Source of the DNA: Ruminococcus sp. | GTDB lineage: Bacteria > Bacillota > Clostridia > Oscillospirales > Acutalibacteraceae | Direction of reading: 5' to 3' | NCBI GenBank assembly: GCA_017464765.1 | Contig: JAFTYK010000033.1 | Span: 1-40,434, forward strand | Length of the DNA: 40,434 nucleotides | Made by a program: the position numbers and the translations under genes | Shown: one piece after another, positions 31,653-39,925 of the stretch | Numbering within the stretch: position 1 is the stretch's first letter | Layout of the letters: the number at the start of each line of letters is the position of its first letter | Notes under the pieces: generated by a model | Told to the model about the DNA's origin: nothing | Database searches by the model: none | Seen by the model: the letters and a program-made list of their open reading frames with translations, nothing else

Positions 31653-32583
31653 AAACAGATATGTAAGGCTTTTTAACAGTATTAAAGCTGACGATAACGC
31701 AGTAAAAAGAGCGGTTGACAGTATTTACGAAACTGAAAATGCAGAAGTTTTTGAGTTTGAGAAAAAGAAAAGTGTAAATTTGAGATTCGTGCCGATTTTG
31801 GCGACATCGTTGGTTTTTGTGATTATTTTGGGTTTGTTTATTTTCCCGATGACACCGAAAGCTAATAATAGCTTTGTAGTAAAAGCGGGAGCATCACAGA
31901 TAAACTCAATAGACGATGTTGAGATAGGAGAGCTTATGGGGGAGAACAATGCTTTGCGAATTTCATTTGATGAGTCAGACAAAGCAAACTGTTTAACTCA
32001 GTGCAAGGTGGTTAGTTTTCCTGTTGTGTGCAGTGGAAATAATATCGACAAGGTAACCTATAAGGTAAACGGAAACGGGTATTTTGCACTGCTTGGTGAT
32101 GTGAAGGGTGTTTCGGGTATGGTTTATGTAGAAGAAGAGCCGACATCGTTTGAAAAGGCGCAGAAATATCCGTATAATCTTGCTGATACAGGGGAGTATA
32201 CAGAGAAAGTTAAGGAGTTTACTGTTGACTATGAAGCTCAAAACGAGTCGCTTTCTAAGCTTTGCCTTTATACTGTTGACGATAACGGAAAATACTGTGA
32301 TTTGTATAATGAGAATATCTGCTTTGAAAAGTCGGACGGTTCATTTGTTCATGGCAAAGACTTGGATTACGAGCAGATGTATTTTGAGCTATTCACAGAT
32401 GGTGACGGTTTCGATGTTATTAATTACAGCGATTATTACGTCGATGTTACAGTGACATTTGAAGACGGCACTAAAGAAACTAAGATTGTTAATTTAGGTC
32501 TTGAGAAAACTAAAAAGCTTTATGAAAACGGAGAAGACGGAGAATATACATCACTTAATATACACGCAAAGTTAAGTAAATAA
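31645..32583 (+). CDS. Probable anti-sigma factor, single-pass membrane protein
   Basis: 312 residues: a cytoplasmic segment (1-46) suited to binding the sigma factor, one membrane helix (about 48-67, 'FVPILATSLVFVIILGLFIF'), and an extracellular domain of about 240 residues. The latter resembles the DUF4179-type sensor region loosely, but I cannot confirm it. The 8-base overlap with the sigma gene implies translational coupling and a stoichiometric pair. No zinc-binding HxxxCxxC motif of ZAS anti-sigmas is visible. Confidence 0.75.
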   Translation: MSKNRYVRLFNSIKADDNAVKRAVDSIYETENAEVFEFEKKKSVNLRFVPILATSLVFVIILGLFIFPMTPKANNSFVVKAGASQINSIDDVEIGELMGENNALRISFDESDKANCLTQCKVVSFPVVCSGNNIDKVTYKVNGNGYFALLGDVKGVSGMVYVEEEPTSFEKAQKYPYNLADTGEYTEKVKEFTVDYEAQNESLSKLCLYTVDDNGKYCDLYNENICFEKSDGSFVHGKDLDYEQMYFELFTDGDGFDVINYSDYYVDVTVTFEDGTKETKIVNLGLEKTKKLYENGEDGEYTSLNIHAKLSK

Positions 32584-32614
32584 AAAAGGGGTCAGCACAA
32601 GCTGACCTCTTTTC
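32584..32614. terminator. Bidirectional terminator between the sigma operon and pdaB
   Basis: AAAAGGGGTCAGC/GCTGACCTCTTTT stem (one G-T pair) around ACAA, with T runs on both sides. Confidence 0.88.
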
Positions 32615-32619
32615 CTTTA

Positions 32620-33387
32620 TTATGTATCAATAATCATCTTGCCTTCAACGTCGGTGTGGTAATCGCCACTTGGGATAAGCTCGCTTATCGGGACTATTTT
32701 GTAGCCTTTTGAATGTATCATTTCGATGATGAGCGGAAGAGCCTCGGGTGTGTTTTTTGCTCCGTTGTGAAGAAGAATAATCGAGCCTTCGCAAAGCTTA
32801 CTTTCGATTCTTTCTACCATATCCTGCGGTGTAGGGTCTTTCCAGTCAAGACTGTCTATGTTCCATTGAACACAATACATTTTACTGTTTATACATGTTT
32901 CTACTACGGAGTTGTCGTACTCGCCGTAAGGTGGTCTGAAAAGCGTGACCTCTTTACCTGTTATAGCCTTAATTTTTTCGTTGCAGTTTTCGAGTTCTTG
33001 AAGTTGCTCGGTTTTTGAGACTTGGGTCAGGTGAGCGTGGGTATCAGAGTGGTTTCCGATGTCGTGACCGCGGGAAGCTATCTCTTTTACGGAGTCTTCG
33101 AATTTATCGACCCATTCGCCCACTAAGAAGAAGGTTGTTTTGACCTTGTGTTCGTCGAGTATATCAAGCAGAGTTTCGGTCTGTTCGTTGCCCCACGCGG
33201 CATCGAATGAAATTGAACATACCTTTTCTTTTGTGTCAACGTAGTATATCGGAATGAGTCGCTCGCTCGTAGCGGTAGCCACAGCGAATGAGGCTGTACG
33301 CGTCGTCACAGTCAAAGCCAGAACACCTATCAGAATACACGAAAAAATGCTTATTAATCCTTTTTTGGTAATAGTAAAAACTTTCAA
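32620..33387 (-). CDS. pdaB: PdaB-like sporulation polysaccharide deacetylase
   Basis: 255 residues: an N-terminal membrane/signal helix (about 10-30) and a NodB deacetylase domain. Motif 1 is 'SISFDAAWGNEQT', the PdaB variant with one Asp in place of TFDD; motif 2 'GNHSDTHAHL' gives the metal His pair; motif 3 'RPPYGEYD'; a late motif 'IILLHN'. PdaB proteins are needed for spore cortex maturation and persistence, which suggests a spore former. No ATG is available; TTG 33387 is chosen because GGGGGG lies 7 bases upstream, inside the 3' arm of a terminator-like hairpin. Confidence 0.85.
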   Translation of the reverse strand: MKVFTITKKGLISIFSCILIGVLALTVTTRTASFAVATATSERLIPIYYVDTKEKVCSISFDAAWGNEQTETLLDILDEHKVKTTFFLVGEWVDKFEDSVKEIASRGHDIGNHSDTHAHLTQVSKTEQLQELENCNEKIKAITGKEVTLFRPPYGEYDNSVVETCINSKMYCVQWNIDSLDWKDPTPQDMVERIESKLCEGSIILLHNGAKNTPEALPLIIEMIHSKGYKIVPISELIPSGDYHTDVEGKMIIDT

Positions 33388-33424
33388 AAAAATCCCCCCG
33401 TAAATCCTATGAGAAACACGGGGG
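33386..33424 (-). terminator. Terminator-like hairpin overlapping the pdaB ribosome site
   Basis: Minus strand: CCCCCGT pairs with ACGGGGG, followed by GA and seven T residues that run into the TTG start. The 3' arm is also the only Shine-Dalgarno candidate for pdaB. Confidence 0.75.
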
Positions 33425-33446
33425 AATAATAACAAGGTGTTATAAT

Positions 33447-34931
33447 TTAATTAAATGAACGGCAGGCTCTAACGGCTTTGTGCCAGCCTGAAATCAGTTT
33501 TTCTCTGTCGCTTTCTGTCATACAAGGCGAGAAAATGTTTGAACAGCTGAGCTTTTTGCGAAGTTCACAAGTGTCGGCGAAGAAGCCTGTAGCTAAACCT
33601 GACAAAAACGCCGCTCCCAAAGCCGTCGCTTCCATAGTGATTGGTCTGATAACGCTTAAGTTTGATATATCTGACTGGAATTGCATCAAAAAGTCGTTGG
33701 CAGATGCTCCACCGTCCACTCTTAGTGAGGTGATTTCAAAATCGAGGTCAGATTGCATAGATTTAAGAACGTCATCAGTCTGGTAAGCGATTGACTCGAG
33801 TGCTGCTCTGATTATGTGGTTACGGTTGCTACCTCGGGTTAAGCCGAAAATAGAACCTCGAGCTTGCATATCCCAATATGGCGCTCCTAAACCTGCAAAT
33901 GCAGGGACTATGTAAACGCCTTTGTTGTCGGTTGTTTTAGTCGCGAAATATTCGCTATCGGGAGCTTCGGCGATAAATCTGAGTTCATCTCTGAGCCACT
34001 GGATTACAGCTCCTCCTACAAAAACACTTCCCTCGAGCGCATACTGTATAGGTTCACCTTTCTGAGTAGCGCAAACAGTTGTGATTAAGCCGTTTTTGCT
34101 GTGTACAGGTTTTTCTCCTGTATTCATAAGAAGGAAGCAACCTGTACCATAGGTGTTTTTGCTGTCGCCTTTATCAAAGCAACCCTGACCAAACAATGCG
34201 GCTTGCTGGTCACCTGCGATACCGCATATAGGAATATCGGTACCCATAATACTAACATTACCGTAAAATTCGCTGCTACTGCATATTTTGGGAAGCATAG
34301 ACTCGGGAATTGAAAGCAAGGATAACATTTTTTCGTCCCATTTGTCTTCTTCGAGGTTATACAGCATTGTTCTGGACGCGTTTGTGCGGTCAGTGATGTG
34401 TACTTTTCCGTCAGTCAGTTTCCATATCAACCAGGTGTCTATTGTTCCAAAGAGAAGCTCGCCGTTTTCGGCTTTTTTTCTTGCACCTTCAACATTGTCG
34501 AGAATCCACTTGATTTTTGTACCGCTGAAGTAAGCGTCAGGACGAAGACCCGTGGTTTTGCTTATGTATTCGCTGTGACCTTCGTTTTCTAAGTCACAGC
34601 ATATATCCGTTGTTCTTCGACACTGCCAAACGATAGCGTTGCAAACAGGTTTTCCTGTAGCTTTTTCCCAGACAACGGTAGTTTCTCGCTGATTTGTTAT
34701 GCCGATTGAGTCTATGTCACAAAGCGCCACACCGCTTTTTGCGATACACTCCGTCAAGGTTGCGTACTGACACGCAAATATTTCCATCGCATCGTGTTCA
34801 ACCCAACCCGGCTGAGGATAAATTTGAGTGAATTCGTGTTGGGCGCTACTGACTATGTTAAGGTCACGGTCAAACATAATACAGCGTGCGCTTGTGGTTC
34901 CTTCGTCTAAAGCAAGAATATACTTTTTCAT
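33447..34931 (-). CDS. glpK: Glycerol kinase
   Basis: 494 residues. '[18 protein letters not shown]' is the N-terminal phosphate-binding motif, '[10 protein letters not shown]' and '[12 protein letters not shown]' are FGGY substrate regions, '[12 protein letters not shown]' and '[15 protein letters not shown]' hold the catalytic area, and '[16 protein letters not shown]' is the ATP signature. It phosphorylates glycerol to glycerol-3-phosphate. No glpF or glpD is near. It follows cysS by 15 bases in the T-box-controlled cys transcript, an unexpected partner. A terminator-like hairpin lies 23 bases after its stop. Confidence 0.97.
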   Translation of the reverse strand: MKKYILALDEGTTSARCIMFDRDLNIVSSAQHEFTQIYPQPGWVEHDAMEIFACQYATLTECIAKSGVALCDIDSIGITNQRETTVVWEKATGKPVCNAIVWQCRRTTDICCDLENEGHSEYISKTTGLRPDAYFSGTKIKWILDNVEGARKKAENGELLFGTIDTWLIWKLTDGKVHITDRTNASRTMLYNLEEDKWDEKMLSLLSIPESMLPKICSSSEFYGNVSIMGTDIPICGIAGDQQAALFGQGCFDKGDSKNTYGTGCFLLMNTGEKPVHSKNGLITTVCATQKGEPIQYALEGSVFVGGAVIQWLRDELRFIAEAPDSEYFATKTTDNKGVYIVPAFAGLGAPYWDMQARGSIFGLTRGSNRNHIIRAALESIAYQTDDVLKSMQSDLDFEITSLRVDGGASANDFLMQFQSDISNLSVIRPITMEATALGAAFLSGLATGFFADTCELRKKLSCSNIFSPCMTESDREKLISGWHKAVRACRSFN

Positions 34932-34946
34932 ATTTATCGCCTACTT

Positions 34947-36365
34947 TTAGTTTTCAATAGTCCAGGTGATTCCCTCTTTACTGTCTTTTACGACAACGTG
35001 CATAGCACTTAGCTCATCTCTGATTGCGTCGGCAGTTGCCCAGTCTTTGTCAGCTCTTGCCTGTGTTCTTTTAGCGATAAGCTCTTCGATTTTAGCAACG
35101 TCAACGTCAGAAGTTTTAGCTTCGTTTTCTGCTTTGATTTTCTGTGCTTCCTCAATGAGGTTTAGACTCAGAACCTTGTCGAAATCTGCGATGAGGTAGA
35201 GCTTTGTTGAGTCGTTTGTTTTAGCTTTTAACACATCGTAAACGCTTGTAAGACCTAAAGAAGTGTTGAGGTCGTTGTCCATATTTTCCTTGAATTTTGC
35301 GATGTACTCATCTGCAACTTCCATATCAACTTCGCCGTCTTCTTTGAGGTTTGCGATACGGGAAACGAGCTTGTTGTACGCTGTTACGGTGTTGTCTAAG
35401 ATGTCAAAGTCGAACATAAGAGGCTTTCTGTAGTGTGACTGGAGACAGAACATACGATAGGCGAGCGGGTTGTAGCCTTTTTCTTCCAAGAGAGATACTG
35501 TTAAGAACTCGCCCTTTGATTTACTCATCTTACCACGTCTGTCTAAAAGGTGGAGAACGTGGAACCAGTACTTGCACCACTGGTGGCCAAGATATGCTTC
35601 ACTCTGTGCGATTTCGTTAGTATGATGTGGGAAAGCGTTATCAACACCACCGCAGTGAATGTCACAGTACTCGCCCAAATGCTTGATTGAAATTGAGCTA
35701 CACTCGATGTGCCAGCCTGGGTATCCCAAGCCCCAAGGCGAATCCCACTTAAGCTCCTGGTCGTCAAACTTTGACTTAGTAAACCATAAAACGAAGTCGG
35801 TTTTGTTTTTCTTTGCGAGGTCTTCTTCAACGTCGTCGCGAACACCTACTTCGAGGTCTTCTTGCTTTTGATTGCCGAAAACGTAGTATTTTTCGAGCTT
35901 TGATGTGTCAAAATAAACGTTGCCACCGCTTAGGTACGCGTAGTCTTTTTCGAGCAGTACGGATACCATCTCGATGAATTCTTCGATGCAGTTTGTAGCA
36001 GGCTCCACTACGTCAGGGGTTTTGATGTTTAATTTTTTGCAGTCCTCAAAGAAAGCGTCGGTGTAAAACTTCGCGATTTCAAGCACGGTTTTCTTTTCAC
36101 GCTTAGCACCCTTGAGCATTTTGTCTTCGCCTGTGTCGGCATCACTTGATAAATGACCAACGTCGGTGATGTTCATAACTCGTGTTACATCGTAGCCAGA
36201 GTAACGCAGATACTTTTCGAGAACGTCTTCCATAATGTAGGTGCGAAGGTTTCCAATGTGGGCGTAGTGGTATACAGTAGGGCCACAGGTGTACATACGA
36301 ACTTTCTTGCCCTCAAAAGGAATGAATTCCTGTTTTTCGTTTCCTAAGGTGTTATAGAGAATCAT
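34947..36365 (-). CDS. cysS: Cysteinyl-tRNA synthetase
   Basis: 472 residues. 'MYTCGPTVYHYAHIGNLRTY' contains the first zinc Cys and the HIGH-type motif; 'GWHIECSSISIKHLGEYCDI' and 'HCGGVDNAFPHH' complete the zinc site; 'GKMSKSKGEF' is the KMSKS loop. It charges tRNA-Cys. The ATG overlaps the cysE stop codon (ATGA). A cysteine T-box upstream of cysE controls both, so uncharged tRNA-Cys raises both cysteine synthesis and charging capacity. Confidence 0.98.
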   Translation of the reverse strand: MILYNTLGNEKQEFIPFEGKKVRMYTCGPTVYHYAHIGNLRTYIMEDVLEKYLRYSGYDVTRVMNITDVGHLSSDADTGEDKMLKGAKREKKTVLEIAKFYTDAFFEDCKKLNIKTPDVVEPATNCIEEFIEMVSVLLEKDYAYLSGGNVYFDTSKLEKYYVFGNQKQEDLEVGVRDDVEEDLAKKNKTDFVLWFTKSKFDDQELKWDSPWGLGYPGWHIECSSISIKHLGEYCDIHCGGVDNAFPHHTNEIAQSEAYLGHQWCKYWFHVLHLLDRRGKMSKSKGEFLTVSLLEEKGYNPLAYRMFCLQSHYRKPLMFDFDILDNTVTAYNKLVSRIANLKEDGEVDMEVADEYIAKFKENMDNDLNTSLGLTSVYDVLKAKTNDSTKLYLIADFDKVLSLNLIEEAQKIKAENEAKTSDVDVAKIEELIAKRTQARADKDWATADAIRDELSAMHVVVKDSKEGITWTIEN

Positions 36366-36991
36366 TTTAATTCCTCCAGTTTCTTTTTGAGATCATCTAT
36401 CTGAATTTGCATTTTACACAGCTCTTGTGCTACAGGGTCACTGTAGTGAATCTGGTCGAGGTAGTCAAGTTTCTGACCGTTGATTTTGACGATACGAGCG
36501 GGTACACCGACTGCGGTTGCATTGTCGGGAACTTCGGTTAAGACCACAGCACCTGCGGCGATTCGCGCGTTGTCGCCAACTCGAAATGGTCCTAAAACTT
36601 TAGCACCTGAGCCTACCAGCACGTTGTTGCCGAGCGTTGGGTGGCGTTTGCCGTGTTCTTTACCCGTACCGCCTAGAGTTACGTTTTGGTAAAGAGTGCA
36701 GTTGTCGCCGATGATGGTGGTCTCGCCGATTACAACGCCCATACCGTGGTCAATGAAAAGTCCCTTGCCGATAGTAGCACCCGGGTGGATTTCAACACCC
36801 GTTTTGTGGCGACTGCGCTGGGATATCCATCGGGCTATGAACTTCATATTATGTCTGTAAAACCAGTTTGCTCTACGATAACTACGCACTGCCTTGTAGC
36901 CTGAGTACAGAAAGAAAACTTCGAATTTACTCCTAGCGGCAGGGTCACGCTCCATAACGGAATTGAGGTCCGCTATCAAAGTCTTGAACAT
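36362..36991 (-). CDS. cysE: Serine O-acetyltransferase
   Basis: 209 residues, the short Firmicutes form. An N-terminal helical region ('MERDPAARSKFEVFFLYSGY') precedes left-handed beta-helix hexapeptide repeats ('IHPGATIGKGLFIDHGMGVV', 'GETTIIGDNCTLYQNVTLGG') and a coiled C-terminal tail. It makes O-acetylserine from serine and acetyl-CoA, the first step of cysteine synthesis. ATG 36991 has AGGAG 7 bases upstream; the longer open frame to 37198 runs through the T-box and is not coding. Confidence 0.97.
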   Translation of the reverse strand: MFKTLIADLNSVMERDPAARSKFEVFFLYSGYKAVRSYRRANWFYRHNMKFIARWISQRSRHKTGVEIHPGATIGKGLFIDHGMGVVIGETTIIGDNCTLYQNVTLGGTGKEHGKRHPTLGNNVLVGSGAKVLGPFRVGDNARIAAGAVVLTEVPDNATAVGVPARIVKINGQKLDYLDQIHYSDPVAQELCKMQIQIDDLKKKLEELK

Positions 36992-37054
36992 ATATATTCT
37001 CCTAAAATCAAAAGATGTCAGGGCAAAACCAAGTCGTAGAAAAGACAAAATAAA

Positions 37055-37307
37055 ACAAAAAATGCGCCATCCCGCAAGGGACGACGCAGTCGTGGTTCCA
37101 CCCAAATTCAGTCGATAATGCACATTAAAGCGTGCTTTCATCGACCCTTGATGCTTAATAACGGAAGCTCCCGTGTGAGGATACTTTATTCCCCTCACAA
37201 GCTCACAGGTGCATTTCGCAAAAATCAGCTAAAGGATATTTCAGCATACAATCCTCTCTCTGCTAGCGTCAGTAGTGCTACTTCTCCTGCTCAAAGCCTT
37301 TTTATAT
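37055..37307 (-). ncRNA. Cysteine-specific T-box leader of cysE-cysS-glpK
   Basis: On the minus strand the conserved T-box core GGGTGGAACCACG lies at 37103-37091, followed by terminator arms 37078-37087 and 37064-37073 and a T run (37056-37062). Upstream, the probable specifier loop reads GAAATGCACC with codon TGC (37213-37211), which is Cys, matching the downstream genes. Uncharged tRNA-Cys would stabilise the antiterminator and permit transcription. A promoter at 37315-37343 sets the start near 37308. Confidence 0.93.
37056..37087 (-). terminator. T-box terminator
   Basis: GCGTCGTCCC pairs with GGGATGGCGC around TTGC, then TTTTTT. It competes with the antiterminator that includes GGGTGGAACC. 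Confidence 0.88.
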
Positions 37308-37314
37308 CATTAGT

Positions 37315-37343
37315 ATTATATACATTTATTCTAAAAAATGCAA
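37315..37343 (-). promoter_or_regulatory. Promoter of the T-box cys operon
   Basis: Minus strand: TTGCAT (37343-37338), 17-bp spacer, TATAAT (37320-37315). The -35 box lies within the terminator of the preceding pgsA operon. Confidence 0.75.
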
Positions 37344-37365
37344 TAGCTTACATTTCGCTTATTGC
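37333..37365 (-). terminator. Terminator of the recA-recX-rimO-pgsA operon, overlapping the pgsA stop
   Basis: GCAATAAGC pairs with GCTATTGC (one bulge), then a T run. Its 5' arm is the last codons of pgsA and its 3' arm and T run overlap the -35 element of the next promoter. Confidence 0.65.
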
Positions 37366-37941
37366 GTCTTTGTTATCAAGAACGTATTTAACACCCGAAA
37401 TCACAGCGAACACAACAGAAATCCACAGAATTACTTCGCCTATAATGTAAAAAACATAAGCGAGTGTGCCGAAAATCGGTAATACAACAATCTTTTCAAA
37501 CAGAGAAAGGATTTCAAGGGCAACAGAAAACGCAAACACTGTAACGATTGCGATAATCTGTGAAACTGTTTTTACTTTGCCCCACATATTCGCGGCAACA
37601 ACTTTACCTTGTGATGCGGCAGAAAGTCGAACGGAAGTCACAACGAATTCTCTGAAAAGTACGATAAGGATAATGATAGGGTCGCATAGTCCCTTTGCTA
37701 AAAAGCAAACGAGTGCTGAAATAACTAAGATTTTGTCAGCTATTGGGTCAGCGAATTTGCCGAAATTTGTGATAAGATTACGCTCTCGAGCGATTTTTCC
37801 GTCGAAATAGTCAGTCAGCGATGCCGCTCCAAAAATCAGTCCTGCAACCAAATAGTGGAATGGAAACTCAATGAGCATAGCCGCCACCATAAACGGAACT
37901 AAAATAATTCGAAGAACTGTCAGTTTGTTTGGTAAATTCAT
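37348..37941 (-). CDS. pgsA: CDP-diacylglycerol-glycerol-3-phosphate 3-phosphatidyltransferase
   Basis: 197 residues, polytopic membrane enzyme. 'TDYFDGKIARERNLITNFGK' continuing 'FADPIADK' fits the CDP-alcohol phosphotransferase signature DxxDGxxAR-x8-GxxxDxxxD exactly. 'LPNKLTVLRIILVPFMV' is the usual PgsA N terminus. It makes phosphatidylglycerophosphate, the precursor of phosphatidylglycerol. It starts one base after the rimO stop, so the two are translationally coupled. Confidence 0.96.
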   Translation of the reverse strand: MNLPNKLTVLRIILVPFMVAAMLIEFPFHYLVAGLIFGAASLTDYFDGKIARERNLITNFGKFADPIADKILVISALVCFLAKGLCDPIIILIVLFREFVVTSVRLSAASQGKVVAANMWGKVKTVSQIIAIVTVFAFSVALEILSLFEKIVVLPIFGTLAYVFYIIGEVILWISVVFAVISGVKYVLDNKDAISEM

Positions 37942-37942
37942 T

Positions 37943-39274
37943 TTATGCCTCCATTTCGCCTACTAAATCGCAGTCGAGGTAGTCAGTAATAGTAACTCTA
38001 ACGATGTCGCCTTGCTTAGGCTTGTCACCGTTTATTGTGAAGAAAACGCACGGGTCAACTTCCGGCGCATCTAAAACAGAGCGTCCGAAATAGCACTCGG
38101 CGTAACGGTCAAAGCCGTCAACTAAAACGTCTAAGGTCTTGCCGATGTACTTCTCGCAATTTTGTTGCATAATAATCGCTTGTTGTTCGTTGATGATTCG
38201 AGCGCGCTCAGATTTTACATCTTCTTCAATCTGGTTTTCCATTTCGCCTGCTTTTGTATCCTCCTCCTGAGAATAAGCAAAACAGCCGAGTCGTTCGAAT
38301 TTCATATCAGCAACAAACTGCGAAAGCTCTGTGAACTGTTCCTCAGTTTCATTAGGGAAGCCTGCGATTAAAGTAGTGCGCAGGGTGATGTCAGGAATTT
38401 CTGCTCGGATTTTATTTATGAGAGCAGTAAGAGGGTCTTTGTCGCCTTTACGATTCATATTCTTTAAGACCTCGCCGTTACAGTGCTGAAGCGGTAAATC
38501 GAGGTACTTAACGATTTTTTCTTCGGTTTTAATAGTTTCGATAAGCTCGTCGGTGATTCTATCAGGGTAGCAATATAGAATTCTCACCCAAGAAAGCCCT
38601 TCGATTCTGCACAATTCTTTTAAAAGTGCAGGGAGCATAAGACAGCCGTAAATATCCTCGCCATAGCGTGTTGTATCCTGAGCGATGACGTTAAGTTCTT
38701 TTACTCCGTTGTTGACTAAAAGTTGAGCTTCTTCTAAGATGTCTTCCATTTTTCTGGAGCGAAAATGTCCTCGTATTAGAGGAATAGCGCAGTAGGTACA
38801 GCAGTTGTCACAGCCGTCAGCAACTCGAAGATATGCGTAGTGCTGTAAGGTTGACTGAACTCGTTTTCCGTTTAGTGGCATATTCTCGATACTTGGGAAG
38901 CTCTCTACAATATCGCCTAAAAGAGCCTTGTTAAGGGCATCACATATATCGCCGTTAGCTCCAAGGCCCAATACTACGTCAGCTTCAGGAATAAGCGTGC
39001 GGATTTCTTCTGCGTATCGCTGAGCAAGGCAACCTGTAACGACAATTTTCTTGATTTTGCCTTCTTCTTTGAGTTTAGAAAGCTCTAAAATTTCGTTGAT
39101 GCTTTCTTGTTTAGCAGATTCAATGAAACCGCAGGTGTTAATGACAGCGATATCCGCCATCGCTGCGTCTTCAATGAGCTTGAAACCTCCCTCACGCACT
39201 TTATTCATCATCATTTCGCAGTCAACACGATTCTTAGCACAACCGAGTGACACAAAACCAACAGTAGTAGACAT
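37943..39274 (-). CDS. rimO: Ribosomal protein uS12 methylthiotransferase RimO
   Basis: 443 residues. The N-terminal MTTase domain begins 'VGFVSLGCAKNRVDCEMMMN' (RimO-type rather than MiaB-type), with further cluster cysteines in 'INTCGF' and 'VTGCLAQRY'. The radical-SAM motif CDNCCTYC gives CxxxCxxC. A TRAM-like domain ends the protein. It methylthiolates the conserved Asp of ribosomal protein S12. ATG 39274 has GGAGAG upstream; the TTG at 39286 overlaps that site. Confidence 0.96.
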   Translation of the reverse strand: MSTTVGFVSLGCAKNRVDCEMMMNKVREGGFKLIEDAAMADIAVINTCGFIESAKQESINEILELSKLKEEGKIKKIVVTGCLAQRYAEEIRTLIPEADVVLGLGANGDICDALNKALLGDIVESFPSIENMPLNGKRVQSTLQHYAYLRVADGCDNCCTYCAIPLIRGHFRSRKMEDILEEAQLLVNNGVKELNVIAQDTTRYGEDIYGCLMLPALLKELCRIEGLSWVRILYCYPDRITDELIETIKTEEKIVKYLDLPLQHCNGEVLKNMNRKGDKDPLTALINKIRAEIPDITLRTTLIAGFPNETEEQFTELSQFVADMKFERLGCFAYSQEEDTKAGEMENQIEEDVKSERARIINEQQAIIMQQNCEKYIGKTLDVLVDGFDRYAECYFGRSVLDAPEVDPCVFFTINGDKPKQGDIVRVTITDYLDCDLVGEMEA

Positions 39275-39304
39275 TTTGCTCTCCAATATATAATAGTTTA
39301 GAAA

Positions 39305-39925
39305 TTAATAATCATAAAAACAGGAATCGGTGAATTCATTTAAAACGCTTTTGATGTCAGAGTAGCTGTACCCAAGACGCAAAAGTCCGCTTACACACCG
39401 TCTTTTTCCTTTTTCATCGTTTAGGTTTTTAGCGTATTTTTTGTTTATAATCGCTCTGATATTTTCGCTCATATCAATGTCGATAGAGTCGACGGTATCT
39501 TTCGCTAAATCACGGTCGATGCCTTTTTCAATTAGCTTTCTTACAGCTCCTGATTTAGAAAGACGCTTTAAGTTTAATAAATCGTGAGCGTAGCGCAAGG
39601 CATAGCGCTCATCGTTTACAAGACCGAGTTCCTCTAGTCGCTTTACAGCCTTTCTTGCTGACTCTAAGCTAGAGTCTTTCGCCACCTTTTCGATAAGCTC
39701 TTTTTTTGAGTAGTCGCGGTAGGATATAAGCCACATAGCCTTGTCCTTGGCGCGTTTGGTGTTAGATGAATCAATCACTTCTTTTAGCTTTTCGTCGTCG
39801 ATTTCATTTCCGACGTCAATGCGGTGTGAAAGCAAAGTTTCGGTGTCGAGTTTAAGCGCGAATTCGCCGTCAATATACAAAGCGGAAAGCCCTTTTCTTT
39901 TAGGCTCGATAGCTGTAATTTTCAT
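39305..39925 (-). CDS. recX: Recombination regulator RecX
   Basis: 206 residues, helical. 'AMWLISYRDYSKKELIEKVA' and 'LEELGLVNDERYALRYAHDL' match RecX three-helix repeats, with a third near 'LRLGYSYSDIKSVLNEF'. RecX binds RecA filaments and limits their activity. Its ATG shares one base with the recA stop (TAATG), so translation is coupled. Confidence 0.93.
   Translation of the reverse strand: MKITAIEPKRKGLSALYIDGEFALKLDTETLLSHRIDVGNEIDDEKLKEVIDSSNTKRAKDKAMWLISYRDYSKKELIEKVAKDSSLESARKAVKRLEELGLVNDERYALRYAHDLLNLKRLSKSGAVRKLIEKGIDRDLAKDTVDSIDIDMSENIRAIINKKYAKNLNDEKGKRRCVSGLLRLGYSYSDIKSVLNEFTDSCFYDY

Noticed and set aside
36992-37198. In-frame N-terminal extension of cysE
   Set aside because: The extension lies within the T-box core and terminator; ATG 36991 has AGGAG and matches the normal protein length.
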